Assembly (NCBI GenBank): GCA_036365515.1
Contig: CM070876.1
Location: forward strand, 121,711,810 to 121,775,809
Length of the DNA: 64,000 nt
Source: Torymus aiolomorphi
Lineage: Eukaryota; Arthropoda; Insecta; Hymenoptera; Torymidae
Reading direction: 5' to 3'
Under the pieces are notes generated by a model. That model did no database searches. It saw nothing but the letters and a program-made list of their open reading frames with translations, and was not told where the DNA came from. The stretch's first letter is position 1. Each line of letters opens with the position of its first letter. The translations under genes were made by a program, and so were the position numbers. Shown here in pieces: positions 34,501 to 48,800 of this stretch.

Positions 34501-35467
34501 ATGCCCCGTGGAATATAAGATTATTCTAAAGGGGTTTCATTTTATTTTGAAGTGTTAAATAAACGCACAGTATATTATTATCATAATTAGTCTTTTTTAA
34601 ATATATTTCTTTGAGATTTCACATTCTTAATAAGTAAAATACGCATGTTCTCAGCTTTATTTTATTACCATTACAAAGGTTCAACGTTGGAGATTTCTTA
34701 ATTTCTTTACGTGCATTGGGTTCTCGATAAGTTGCCCCGGCTAGGGTTGTAAGAGTGGAAAATTCGCGGAAACGGCATCTAATAGATCTCCCTCACGCTA
34801 CGTTGAATCACGTCCCTTCTGACTATTGCTGAACATTCATACTGCTGAACAAAGCAAAGTAGTACCGTGTTGTTTGTATGTGAGAGGAAGTGTGTGAGGG
34901 AGGGTCAGTCGGCAGGGCAATTTATTCGTGGGCTACTTATGGAGATTCCATTGTACATATAATCGTTGCTTGCTAATTGATATTAACGTTACGAACAGAA
35001 TTAATGTTTTTTAAATGTCTTTCCACGATATCTCTAAAAGAAAATGGATGTGCTTAAAAATAAAAAAAAAGTTCTAAAGTTTTCAAAATTTGCTCATATT
35101 AAGTAGTATATTATTTATAAGTATCAGTTTATAAAGTATGCATAAATCAAATTAAAAATATTTGATATTTTTTTATTATTCAATTATTTATCTACAAACT
35201 CCTGATTTAACATTGATAAATATTAATTTATGTGATGAGAATATCACAGATGCTTGAAAAGTGACAGTACAAGCGAATAAACTTTTGCAATGCAAGGCAG
35301 CTGAGATGCTTTATTGTCTTAATCCGGCTAAGTAGTAAACTTTTTTTTTTAAATCTTAAATTTTATCTATGTACGACTCCGTTTTTACAATTTTTCTATA
35401 AACATCTACTATCGAAAATTATACAAACACCCTGATACGTTTGAAACGCCGAAAAGCTCGCATTAAA
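34501..35467. other. Unassigned AT-rich DNA
   Basis: No gene or clear repeat. A GC-richer stretch at 34,715-34,920 has no ORF of note. Confidence 0.4.
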
Positions 35468-35637
35468 TTTACTCTCTAAATCTCATTCAGTGAACGTTCA
35501 CTGCCTAACAGTGCATATTCACTGAAAAACAGTGAGGATTAGGTCACTAATCTTTCAGTGACCTAATCCTCACTGTTTTTCAGTGAATATGCACTGTTAG
35601 GCAGTGAACGTTCACTGAATGAGATTTAGAGAGTAAA
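35468..35637. repeat. Perfect 81-bp-arm palindrome with nested CAGTG/CACTG motifs
   Basis: Arms 35,468-35,548 and 35,557-35,637 are exact inverted copies around an 8-nt loop (AATCTTTC). Inside each arm CAGTGAACGTTCACTG is itself a palindrome, followed by further CAGTG and CACTG pentamers. The element has no coding capacity and looks like a very young MITE with iterated protein-binding sites. Confidence 0.95.
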
Positions 35638-35968
35638 AAAGACGGACACAAGACACTGTAATTTTCTTTAAAATAAGATTGCTAATTAGTCGATTCTATG
35701 AAACAATAATTCACTACTTGCTAATAAACTTACTAAATATTATTTATTTTAAACAAATGAATGACAGATCCGTGTAATTCTTAACAATTCAATTTTATTA
35801 TTCAATTATTAAAATAAAATAAAATTTTTTGTTTTCTTTTGATGTCGGGGTATTCTCTATTGAAATTATATCGAACCACTTATTAATAACATAAAAATAT
35901 ACGTGTGCTACTTAAAATATACCTTACATAGGAACTGCACCTTTAATTAATTTATATATTATAATTTT
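35638..35968. other. 3' flank of the DUF7869-type gene
   Basis: AT-rich sequence downstream of the gene on the minus strand. AATAAA occurs on the minus strand around 35,793 and could serve as polyadenylation signal. Confidence 0.4.
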
Positions 35969-38900
35969 TTAGTTTAACATTTTTTCGAAGTCGGAGATAA
36001 ATTGAGGAGGAACAAGATTTGCATCTATCAGTGACTTTAAGTACTTATCTTTTTTTTCCGCAAGAGGAATTCTCGAATTATAGGCTCGTTTGAGTTCAAA
36101 TTCGCAGACTTGATCAATCGAAGAATTTCTTTTTAAAACGTTTATTTTCTTTGATTCTTTATTAAAATCATATTTCACCTCAACACTTTTACTCCCCGGA
36201 GTTACTACTAATTCGCATAATTGAGAAATTTGTACTGGCTTCTAGTTAAAGTACTGCTTCGATAGTTCATCAAAATCAAAAATGTCTTCTTGACTTATTT
36301 GTTTCACCTCATACTGGTTTTCTTCTTTGCAGTCAACTAAAAGTCGTGCCCACTCATTTTGCGTAAAGATTTCCTTTTTCTTAGTGTATTTCTCGATTCG
36401 AGCATGCATGGAGTCGCCCTCTGATTGCGTGTGACCAACTTCTAAAAACCTTTTTAAAATAATTAAATCATTAAATAAAATTTCAATATACAAATTAAAA
36501 AAAGAATTATTTTAATGATTCAAACCGTTGCCGAGTAATTGGCACTAAGTTTCATCAAACTAAATTTTTATTTCTAAATTATTTTATATTATTTTAATAC
36601 TAAGAAATCGAAGTTAAGGAAAGAAAATCATAAATAAAAAAAAATTGACTTTGTTAAAACTGTCAGTATTGCGATTGAAGGAATTGATGCAATATACTAC
36701 ATTTCGGTACTAGTGCGATAAACTGAATAAGTGAACTTGCAGTATTATTGTTAAATTACGTTTCGATACACCGTGCGCAAAGATACAATTTAGCGCACGC
36801 TTCTTTAAAATCAGCTTCCTAAAATCGTACCTTGCACACATTGTATCGAAAAATACGGTTCGATACACGAGCGAGAAGGTGATTTTAGCTTGGTGTAACC
36901 TTTTTGCACTCGTTTCGCTGTATAAATCAATTTCTTGCACTCGTATCGAAATGTATTATTTCGATTTTTAAAAGAAAAACCGTAGATCTCCTTAATTAGA
37001 GGTAAGTTATAAAATTACGATTTAGTTTCTCTAAGCAGATTTTGGTGAATTTAGAGCTTATGATTGACTTAGTTATTTGATTTATTTAAACTATAACGAT
37101 AGTTTCTTTACTTCAAACTTAGCAGCTTTATCGAAAAAGAATTTTTATCGAAAAATGAAACCATAGACATGTTGAAGGCAGCATTAAATAAATTTCTAAC
37201 TTGACATTTATATAATCATTTGCAAAATGTACTAATTTTTCTTTAAAGAAAAATGTTTAAAGTAAAATTATAGATTTCATGTGTAAACTAGTAAGGTATA
37301 CTGCAATAAAGTATTTTTATAGCACTCCGTGCCTAAAACACAATTTTACGCACGCTTCTGAAAAGAAGCATATGTAAAATGTGAATTTTACGCACGGAGT
37401 CCTATAAAATAAAATACGATACAAGTTTGTTAAAGAGATTCTCGTCTCGTGTGACGTTTATGCCCGAGTGAAGTGAGTTTAACGCACTTGTATCGTAATA
37501 TACTATTATTTATAATTTAAAGGATAAACTCGCTTTAGGCAGAGTTACCTTGGTTTAAAAAGTCACATGTAAAGGAAATTAATTTCCTATGCAAGTGTCG
37601 TACTGTATTTTTATTGCACAGCGTTCGAAAATCTCGCATTTACGCACACGTGTTTTTAATGCCTATACACACTTAAATCTTTAGCCTAAATCGCGAGAAA
37701 AAACGCTCATTTTTTTTGCTCAAACCACTCGGATTTTAATAGATTCGTGGGTCGATTCCTGCAAAAATCAACTGATGTCGCTAACAATTGTCGATTGTCA
37801 ATTTCAGCGTGTCTAGGCCATTACAATATACTTATCATGAAGTAAACAAAACCATGCGAAAGATATTATTGCATTAATACCTTCATGTTACCTTGATCAA
37901 AATAAATAATGAAAAAATGAAAAAGTTAAATGAAAATATTCTACTCAATGTACCCTTACCTATGTACAATTGTAATACCAAATTTATTAGCTGCTTTTAC
38001 ATGCATCGAAAACACATTTTGGTTCCGATTCTGTCCGCCACAGTTGTCCGTATAAAAAATTATCTCCTTAACGTTAGAATCAGATTTCGATTTTATAAAC
38101 TTCCACACATACGATGCAATTTCGGTGGATCCTCGGTGTCCAATGGTTTCGTTCCACAAGTGGCATATTCCGATGTTAGTACCCAGTTGAAAGATGGTAA
38201 AGTTCCAAACCGATAGTTTCGACTTATAGTACATCACGGAAACTTGGGATCGTGGCGTGGTCAATATCTTTTGGAGATCAAAATTGGCGCAGCAAACGGT
38301 TGGGTCAGAAAGGGCTCTCTCCTTATCTTCTTTCATTAGGCGTCTTACTTCCTTCTTTTTTTCTAAATGCATAGCATGAGCCACTCTTTTCTCTTCTGTT
38401 TCTGGTGGTGAATTTTTGTAGCCTTCACATTGTGTACAGCTAATAAAAAATTTGTTTCCTATTATCAAGACTTGTTTTCTAAGTGTTATTTATTTAAATA
38501 AAATATACGTAGTCTCGTTCAAAACTTTTTTTTCAAAATCAAATCGATACTTGCAAAAAGCTTTTTCTTAAATTTTTTGAGGGGGTGGACTACTTTTTCA
38601 GTTTAGAGAAATCGATTTTTTTTTCATACATTTTCTACGAATTTTTAAAAGTACGACGTTTCAAAAGTATTCTCTTAAAATTACATAAAGATCCGAGCAT
38701 TATTTGCGAACATATGCGAATTTGAGTGAAGCAGTTTCAATAGAGCATAAGTACGTATACAAAACTTTAAACGCATTTTGCTGGAAACAACGTTTCCAAA
38801 GTTGGTGAGTAAGATACCTTAAGAACGGCTTGACCGATTGCAAAACACGTCTTTCTTTGGACTTCTCGGAAATTGCTTATAAGCTTGCTTCTTTCTCACA

Positions 38901-41900
38901 ATTTTATCATGAAAAAATTATTATAACTTCTTGAAAAATTCAATTCATTAATATTTAATATTAATTGAATGCCGGAACCTTAGTGACAAAACAAAGAAAC
39001 CTGTATTCTTAAAAAAATAACAAAAAATTCCTTTTTTTACCCAAAAACTAGTCCACCCCCTTAATTATGCTACCATCAGTAAATAATAGTTATTTTCGAT
39101 ACAAGTGCGTAAAAGTTGATTCTCGGACGAGGGGGACTTTAGCGCCCGAGCAAAGCGAGGGTGATAAACACACGAGTCCGAGAATCAATTTTAGCACGAG
39201 TGTCGAACCCTATTTTATGCAACGACGGCGTAAAGTAGCACTTTACGCACGGAATTGCATACAATTATATTTTATACAATAAAAATTTGATCATTAATCC
39301 ATTTTTTAAAAAGCTTGATAATTTACGGGTATTAATAAATAACTGATAAGTTGTAATACATAAAACGTTATTCGAAAATAATTATATTATCAAATATTAA
39401 TTTCAATGTATAACAAAGTTTCTGTTTTAATTGTTAGGTTGATTTTGAGTAAAACAGATTTGTAACTTTGTTTTTGTAAAATGCATTCATTTTGAGAAAA
39501 CTTGCAAAGATTTATCATATAATACGTGAATATACGTAACTCGTGAACTTGAAAATTTGTTATGCAAAAAATGTTAAATTTTGTAAAAAATAACAACATT
39601 TTCATTATTCAAAATCTAACTAAAAATAAAAAAAAAATGAAATAATTAAGATACAAATTAGGAAATTTGCAGAGAGTAAATTTGGAACGAAGTTGTTTCC
39701 CATATTGCCGAGGTACGTATTGATAATTATATAATAATTCTACTACATTTTGCTTTTTTTATTAGTTAAGTTTTGAATATAACAATAAATTGTATCCCGA
39801 ATAAAAAAATAAAAAAAAGCTTAAGATCTTCTTAGCGCATTATTAGTTGAAATAATAAATCGAGTTATTAATTATAGTTATAGTAATAATTAAATTACCG
39901 ATCACTTTTGGGGACGAAGAATTCAAGGTTGAATTCAGTGTTGAAAATAAATTCGTACATACTTTGACTCACAAATTCTTCTGCCTCTCCAATATATTTC
40001 AGATACATCCGGTACATTTTTGCAATGGACAACCCTTCTTCTAAGTATTTCTTTTTTGTCCTCTCTCGGCAATAGTGGCTATCCATAATTGGAAAGCTGT
40101 TAATATGATCTCTAACTGTTTTTTTTATTTCTTCTGGATATCGAAAGAGACGGTTCAACTGCTTTCCTCTTTGATCATCTGCAATGACTCCAGTCTCATT
40201 TGCATTTTTTAGTTTATCTCTTGCAGTGCGTATCCACTGGTATGAAATGGCTACATCAAAGTATTAATAAAATGAAATGTTATTCTTAGATAATGCTAAA
40301 TAGTCATTTATCCACATATTAATTCGGTATTTCTGGTTTTATACGTAAATTATTTGTGCTGATTTATTTCATACGATTTGTTAATTTAATTATTTTTTGT
40401 ACAATTCTAGTTTAGAAAATATATAAATAATATTTTTCTAGGAATATTATGCACTGAAAAAAAAAATACTTTTTTAAAAAAGTACTTATTTATGCTGGGG
40501 AGCAGGTATCAGCACTGCTGCTTTATAATCTACTGTTTTTCTTTTAAAAATCAACGGTAATTTAAAAACTTATAACCGCAAGCTCTCTTTCCCATATAAC
40601 CCTGCCTAGAACGAGTTGATCGTTTCATTTTACTATAAAAATACTTTAATCTATGTAAATGAAGATATAAATATTACAAACGTAGCTTTAGAATAAAACT
40701 TATCGTTTTACTTTAAATAAAACATACAATTATGTACACCTTAAGCTCGAAATCCACGTCACTTTACCTAAAACGAGTTCTTTTAATTTTAGATAAAAAT
40801 ACTTCAGTATTATACCTACTTTGATTTAATGTAAAATTTATGACTTCAGTTTGAAAATAGTACATTTCGGCAGTAGTGCGATAAAGTGATTTTGTCTACG
40901 TATAGCCATTTGCGCCTGAGTGAACCGAGAGTGAATAAGTCACACTAGGATGAAATCACTTTCTCATACAAGTGTCAAACCGTATTTTTGCGCAAGACAT
41001 GCGAGTAGCTCACATTTCCGCACGCGTTTCTAACACAGTGTACGAGAAATCGTGCTTCTCGTAAACAGTGCAAAAAAAAAAAATTATCTAATTACCAAGT
41101 TCTAAATTTATCTTATTCTGCCTTAAGCATGTCTATCGTTTCTCTTTTAAGTAAACATACATTTACGATATAACTACTTATCTTTGAAGAAAAACTTATT
41201 GTTTCAGTTTCAGGGGTGCATGTACTCGTAAATTGCTTGAAAAATCGAATATTTTTTTATTGCGTAAATCAATAGCCTTAAAATACCTTAAAAACATACG
41301 TAAGAAATTGAAGACTAAATTTATTAAACGATTTTAATGTTCCAATTATTTTCGAGCCGATTTTTAAAATATAATATGCGTTCAGTAGGTTGTCGATGTA
41401 ACTAAACAAATTTACAAAAATAATTATTTATTTTAAATTAAATACGATCAACTTGCTCTAAGTAGGGTTAGATAGGTGGGGAAGCTTGCTGTTATATATT
41501 TTTAAAAGTATTATTTTATTTGAAAAGAAAAACAGTAGGTTATAAGGCAAAGCTGAGTTGTTTTTTTTTTTAAATTACTTTTTTCATTACATTGAAATGA
41601 TTGTAGGCAGAATTGGGAGAATTTGGAGCTTAAGATTGGCATAATTATTTGCTGTTTTGAACTAAAATGATACAATTCTGTTTAACACTATGTACCGATA
41701 TCACAAAAGTGTTTTATTATATTTTAACATCAAAACGAAAAATTTGACGGTGATTCTTCGGTTATCGTGCGATATTTTAGATAAAGTGCGATTATGTGCA
41801 ATAGGCGATATTTTGCGATCACGCACTTTCCCATGTGCTTCGCTTGTTGGAAAAATCTCGTTGTCGCTTAATGATTGCTTTTACGTGCAAGACAAAATAA

Positions 41901-44900
41901 GTTAGATTAAGAGTTTGACCTTTGCATATTTAATTTTTAAAAATAAAATTATACATTTGACATTAAAGTTGAGTAAGTATACTGTTAACGTCACTTTATT
42001 GAAAATTGCAAGGATAAACTCGCTTTAGGCAGAGTTAAGTGGATTTCAGACTTAAGTTTTGCAGAATTATTTTTTATATTACAACTAATTCATTAACTTA
42101 ACTTTAAAGTTCCGTTCGCATATTCAAAAAATTTGTATTTTAAACTAAAACAATCAAAAAATGTTTTCTTATTGTTAAATTATTTTTAGATTTTGAAAAG
42201 AAAAACATCAGATTATCTATTTAAAAAAGAACCATGGCGATGAATATCGACGTGGACCATTAGATGTTTATAACATCTACTATTGGTGAATAATTGGTAC
42301 TAACTTTAAGTTATAAAAAGTAAAAGAACAGCAAGGACAACTACATGCGCGCTTATAATCAAACTTCTAGTAAATTATAAATTATAATGATTATTAATAT
42401 AATACGACCGTTTTAAATTATAATTTTTACTATCTTTTTCATGCCAAAAATAGTGAAAAAAGAGCTTATTATTATTACTATTTATTTGTAATGTCGGTCA
42501 TTTTCTTATTTATTGAAAAATATTGATAGATATAATTTACAAGAAAGCCACTATCGTACTGAATCTAAACCTTTTACGTGTTTTTTTTTTTTTTTTTTTT
42601 GAGAAGCCGTTATCGACATATCAATTTTACCATCGACCTATGTACTTTTTGAGGAGTTACATTCAGTCTCGGTTTTTGCACACAAAAACTAAATAATAAT
42701 TAAGTAAAATTTTTCTTTTCTTTTAACAGCATATTTCTTAACTCGACAACATTAATTTATATCAATATCTTTATTAATAACTTTAGAAAAAATTCTTGAT
42801 AACAGCTGTTTTTAAAGCGAAGAAATTGGAAAGATTGTTTCATTTTGTTGTTTTTCTTTCAGAGCTTCATATTCTTAAAAAAATGAAAATTTTAACAATT
42901 GCTTCTAAAAATTTTTAAAATATCATTAATATAAAAAATTATTTTATAGAATTATGTTAGTAATACCTAAAGTATCCAGGAACATTTTCTTGCACACAGA
43001 CGTAAATCCATTTGCTGATGGTAACCTGAAGTCATAATGATCAATATTGTTTTCTCCTTTTGTGATGCCAGCTTCCGTATCGCTTGAATTTGATGATTGT
43101 TTGATTACAACCCACTTGTTTAAACAATCCCAATGCTTTTTTTTATCGCCCAAAGCCCAAAAACTGTCGAAAGCTGTCTGTCGATCGTCTTCAGTTATTC
43201 TTTTAGAACAACTCTTTCGACATATTTCGGGACAAGGAGGTTTCATTACTCTGGCTTCTATTGGTGCCATTCGTCCGAAACCCTCTTTGCCCTCCATTCG
43301 TGCTCTTTTACCTTTTCGATCAATCGAATCATTCACATTTCTTACTCTTTTCTTTGAAACATTTGTTGCTGATTGCTTTCTTTTATTACCTACTCTTGTA
43401 ATGAATTTTTGTCCATTATAAACATTAGTTCCATTAGAAGCACTGGCAGAAGAGGGATTGAAATTATCTGAAAATGGAAAATGTAATTGTACAAAGTAAA
43501 TAAATTCTGTTATTTTTACAACCATTATTGCATGTATTAGTGACTATTCTATTCTGATTTTTTTGAAATTTTCACAAACAATTAGTCGAAATTTTGTTTA
43601 TGACATAAGTTAATAAAAAAATGTTTTTCTGTAACAATTTTTCCAATTTTTGAACATCTATCGACTATTAGCTAGAGATATTTCTTTTATTATGTTAAAA
43701 TTATATTTCAGTTATAATACTGTCAATCAGCTTCATAACAATCATGTAATTTAATATTTAAAACTCTTATTTATACCATAATATTTACCATCAGCATTGT
43801 CGGTTTCTTCAGTGTTAACATTTTCTGTTATTGATGTTGAATTTTCTAGCGAAATATCCACTGAATTTGTCGTATTGATCATGACAGACTCTTTGTTAAA
43901 TGAATTACTATTAGATCCTGGTCCGTTGAAAGAAATATCTAGTGACAAATTTAAATTAAATAGTACATTTCGACGGTAGTGCTGCAGCAAAGTGATTTTT
44001 CATCACCCCGCCAGAAATATACGTACGAATATCGTACGGAATTCGTACAGAAACTGTACGGATTTCCGTACAGAATCCGTGCGTTTCTCGTGCAATATCC
44101 GTACGATTTCCGCACGCTTTCTGTACCAATTCTGCACAAATTCCGTGTAAAATCAGTACACAGGACCATAGTTGAGTAACTAGAATTTTTTATTATTTAT
44201 AACAATTTATATTTTACAATATCTTGAAAAGGGTTAAAGATAGAGAAAAACTGATGAAATTTTACATCTCAAACGTATATTATGTTTAGTTAATAGAAAA
44301 CGCGGTATAGTTTCAGAATTCACCATTAAACTTCAAATTGTTAACAAGTAATTGTTAATAATTAAAAATAGTAATTACAAAATTAAGATGCCCATATTCG
44401 CATGAATTACGTACAATATTCATGCGAAATTCGTACAAAAACCGTGCGGAAAATGTAAGGAAAACCTACGGATTTTGTCAGACTAAACCCGTACGGAAAT
44501 CGTACGGATATTGCATGAAAACGCACGGATATTGTACGGAAATCCGTACAGATCTGGGCGAATTCCGTGCGATATTCGTACGTATATTTCTGGCGGGGCA
44601 CAGTATAAATTACACTCTTCACGCGTAGCTGATTACTTTCGGAACAGCTTAAAATTAATAATTGGTAAAAACAACTGTTTTTATTGGTATTGAGTGTTAT
44701 CTCCCGTTATCGTAATAATATATAAGGTTACGTGCAAGAACATCCAATTTTTTTAAATTGTTAAATCTGCAATTACCTAATAGCGAGCTGCTGTTTGGTG
44801 GGACCATATTATTATCAGTGTCAGAAACTTTTGATATTAGTGTGCGTTGTAATGGATAGAACAAGCCTGTAAGTGTAAAATAAATAGCGGAAAATTAAAA

Positions 44901-45726
44901 AGCTTATACGTATATTTTATTAACCTTTAGAGGACGGGATGGCCCCTATACGGGCCATGCCCATGATCGACCCTTTACATGTGTTAGTTTTGAGATGTGA
45001 GACATCACAAAAACTCGATTTCTATAGAAAAGTGAGAGAAAACAGTAAACCCAAATCCCCGTCCTCTAAAGGTTAATGAATATTACCACTCGTGACCGGT
45101 TTTCGGGATGAAAAACCAAAGTGTATAGCTCAATTACCGTAAACTATAGAAAAGATATAATGATTCAATAATGATAGCTTTTATAATTGGAGAAAGAATC
45201 GTTGATTTTCAAACTTATCAGGGTATATTGTGTACTGTATTATTGTACAAGTGGGAAAGGTGATGTATCTTATTTAAAGGCTATTTCAATACTATAAAAC
45301 TAAATTTTTTTCATAAAACCATGACTTTAGCACTATATCGATGCTTGTAAACAGCTGTATAAAAGTTAACGTATGCATGAGTGTTTTATCTAAAGTTCTA
45401 AAACCCAAACCCGTCCCCCCTCGACAGTTTACCGAGTAAATAATTTTTGATGCAAGTATCCCCCATCTAAAAAAGTAAAATTCGGATAACTGACTTCAAA
45501 ATTGTACAAGTTATTTTTCAAAAAGCAATATCGCTAAAAATGTGTTAATTATGTTATTAAAAAAATTACGCAAAATTAAGCGTTTTTTGCAATACGTTTC
45601 TATTTGTAATTTTTTTAAATTTCATGATGCTAATTGCAAGGTGAAACAATTTTATGCCAAATTATAACAAAATTTTATCTTACGACTTAAGGCGGCTCCG
45701 GTAATCTTTGAAATCCATACACTTTT

Positions 45727-45812
<86 letters not shown>

Positions 45813-48800
45813 GGTGGGCCAAAAGTACCGGAACGGCATAATAACTCGGCGGGATTGTATTTTAAGAGAAAAAGCTTAAAACAAAAGATATAGGATTTTT
45901 TCTTGGCTATTCGACGGTGATAATGACCATGACCTTCACCATAACCTTAAATGTAATTTCAAGGTCAAGTTAATTTCTTTAAATGGGAACCCATAATTTT
46001 CACCTCAGAAATGAAAAGAGCGGAAAATTTTACGTCCGAATGTGACCTTGACCATGACCTCAGCCTTGACCTTGAAGGTTATTTGAAGGTCAAATTGGTT
46101 TTTTCAGTGGGAACCCATAATTTTCACCTCAGAAATGAAAAGAGCGGAAAATTTTACGTCCGAATGTGACCTTGACCATGACCTCAGCCTTGACCTTGAA
46201 GGTTATTTGAAGGTCAAATTTTTTTTCAGTGGGAACCCATACATATTTTTGACCCCGGAAATGGAAAGAGCAGAACATTCTACGTGTAAGTATGACCTTG
46301 ACCATACCTTGACCATGACCTTTAAAGGTAAGAGACTCCGGCCAGTCAAGGCAAGGGTGAGAGACTCCGGCCAGTCAAGGCAAGGGTGAAAGACCCCGAC
46401 CAGTCAAGGCAAGGGTGAGAGACCCCGGCCAGTCAAGGCAAGGGTGAAAGACCCCGGCCAGTCAAGGCAAGGGTGAAATACCCCGGCCAGTCAAGGCAAG
46501 GGTGAGAGACCCCGGCCAGTCAAGGCAAGGGTGAGAGACCCCGGCCAGTCAAGGCAAGAGTGAGAGACCCCGGCCAGTCAAGGCAAGGGTGAAATACCCC
46601 GGCCAGTCAAGGCAAGGGTGAGAGACCCCGGCCAGTCAAGGCAAGGTTATGATTAGTGATGGTCACCGAAGGCAAACTAATTTATTCTTGGCCACTGGTG
46701 GATAACCGCAGATCTACCCAGTCATTGACGGTCACTGAGCGTCATCAAAGGTAAATTTTGGTCACTCATGGTTATTGATGGTCACTGAAGGCAAACGAAT
46801 TAATTAATGGCCACTAACGATAACTGAAGGTCTACTCAGTCATTGACGGTCATTAATGGTCATCAGAGGTAGATTTTGGTCACTTATGGTTAGTGATGGT
46901 CACCGAAGGCAAACTAATTTATTCTTGGCTACTGGTGGATAACCGCAGATCTACCCAGTCATTGACGGTCACTGAGCGTCATCAAAGGTAAATTTTGGTC
47001 ACTCATGGTTAGTGATGGTCACTGAAGGCAAACGAATTAATTAATGGCCACTAACGATAACTGAAGGTCTACTCAGTCATTGACGGTCATTAATGGTCAT
47101 CAGAGGTAAATTTTGGTCACTTATGGTTAGTGATGGTCACCGAAAGCAAACTAATTTATTCTTGGCCACTGGTGGATAACCGCAGATCTACCCAGCCAGT
47201 GACGGTCACTTATGGTCATCAAACGTAAATTGTGGTCACTCATGGTTATTGAATACAAGATATGGGTTCCCACTGAAAAAAAAAATTTAACCTTGAAACA
47301 ATCTTCAAGGTCACGGTGGAGGTCATGGTCAAGGTCATACTCGGACGTAGATTTTCCGCTCTTTTCATTTCTGAGGTGAAAATTATGGGTTCCCACTGAA
47401 AAAACCAATTTGACCTTCAAATAACCTTCAAGATCAAGGCTGAGGTCATGGTCAAAGTCACATTCGGACGTAAAATTTTCCGCTCTTTTCATTTCTGAGG
47501 TGAAAATTATGGGTTCCCATTTAAAGAAATTAACTTGACCTTGAAATTACATTCAAGGTTATGGTCAAGGTCATGGTCATTATCACCGTCGAATAGCCAA
47601 GAAAAAATCCTATATCTTTTGTTTTAAGCTTTTTCTCTTAAAATACAATCCCGCCGAGTTATTTTGCCGTTCCGGTACTTTTGGCCCAACCTGTATATAT
47701 AATAATATATATATATATTATAAATATATATGTATAAAAAGAAAATTCTCCTCTTTCAAATAGAATTTTACTTAAGGGTTGCGAGATTAAAATAATGTAC
47801 AGGAAAAACATTCTTTATGGTACGTATTTAACATGAGCTCTTAGGAGAGAACATCAATAATCTTGTCAATTAATTCAGAATAATACACTGAGACCGGCGT
47901 AAGTAAAATTTAAAAGTTGGTAAAAATTACCAACCTACGTGGGTAATGGGAGCAGACTGCCAGAAGGGAACTGATTATTATTTTAGTTAATAATTTTTAT
48001 TAGTTTCTTAGTAATTATGACAAGCTAGTCGCCGTAAAAAGTACCAGCCATAAGCGCTGTAAAAAATACCAACCAGAGTAGTAATTTTTACTAGCTTGTA
48101 ATTTTTAACAGTCTAGCTTGTAATTTTTACCAGCTATAAAATAAAATTTTCTGAAATCCTCCATAAGCAGAAAAAGTACAATACTGGGTTGAGAATTTTT
48201 ACCAACCTAGTTTGTAAAAATTACAATGTGGACAGTCTGTGATCGCGTTACCCACGTAGGTTGGTAATTTTTACCAACCAACTTTTAAATTTTGCTCACG
48301 CCGGTCTCTCAGTGTAACTTTCTTCATAATTTTTTAAGAACTTTTAACAGAATATTAACCAATTACAGTTGATTTATAGTCGAATTAGATTTGCAAAACA
48401 AATGTGTGTCATTACATAAATATTATGTCAAGCGACATTTTAAAAAAGTTTAAGTAATATACTTATTAAATAGTGTTTTCTACGGACTTCGAGGTTACAA
48501 ACTCAAATCGAAGGCACTTAGTAAATTAGATTTTAACTTTTTTTTCATTAACTATTAGTTGTATGGTTGACATAAGAATAAATACATTGATTTACGAATA
48601 TTAACTAATATTCGTTTCAAATAAGTAATTTTTTTAAACAACTTTATTTTTAAGCGCCCTATGGGGCTCCGACTAGATACGGGAAACTTCTCGGAGCCAC
48701 CTTAGTAATATAACTAAATTAATTTAATAATTTATAACTCAGGGATATTGTGTCTTGAAATAAATTTTATTACAGTATAAAATTGTTTTACCTTCCGACT

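Larger units (their letters stand above)
45810..47693. mobile_element. TA-flanked 1.9-kb inverted-repeat element
   Basis: Ends CAGGGTGGGCCAAAAGTACC and the complement of GGTACTTTTGGCCCAACCTG lie between TA dinucleotides, as in Tc1/mariner elements. Each arm is ~440 bp and contains repeated GACCTTGACCATGACCT modules. There is no transposase. The interior has two unrelated tandem repeats. It lies in intron 1 of the DUF7869-type gene. Confidence 0.85.

Noticed and set aside
37893..38216. Plus-strand ORF of 107 codons
   Set aside because: Antisense shadow of exon 6 of the DUF7869-type gene.
43047..43421. Plus-strand ORF of 124 codons
   Set aside because: It is the antisense shadow of exon 4 of the DUF7869-type gene.
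46332..46647. CRISPR-like array of 29-bp repeats
   Set aside because: Head-to-tail repeat without spacers inside an inverted-repeat element.
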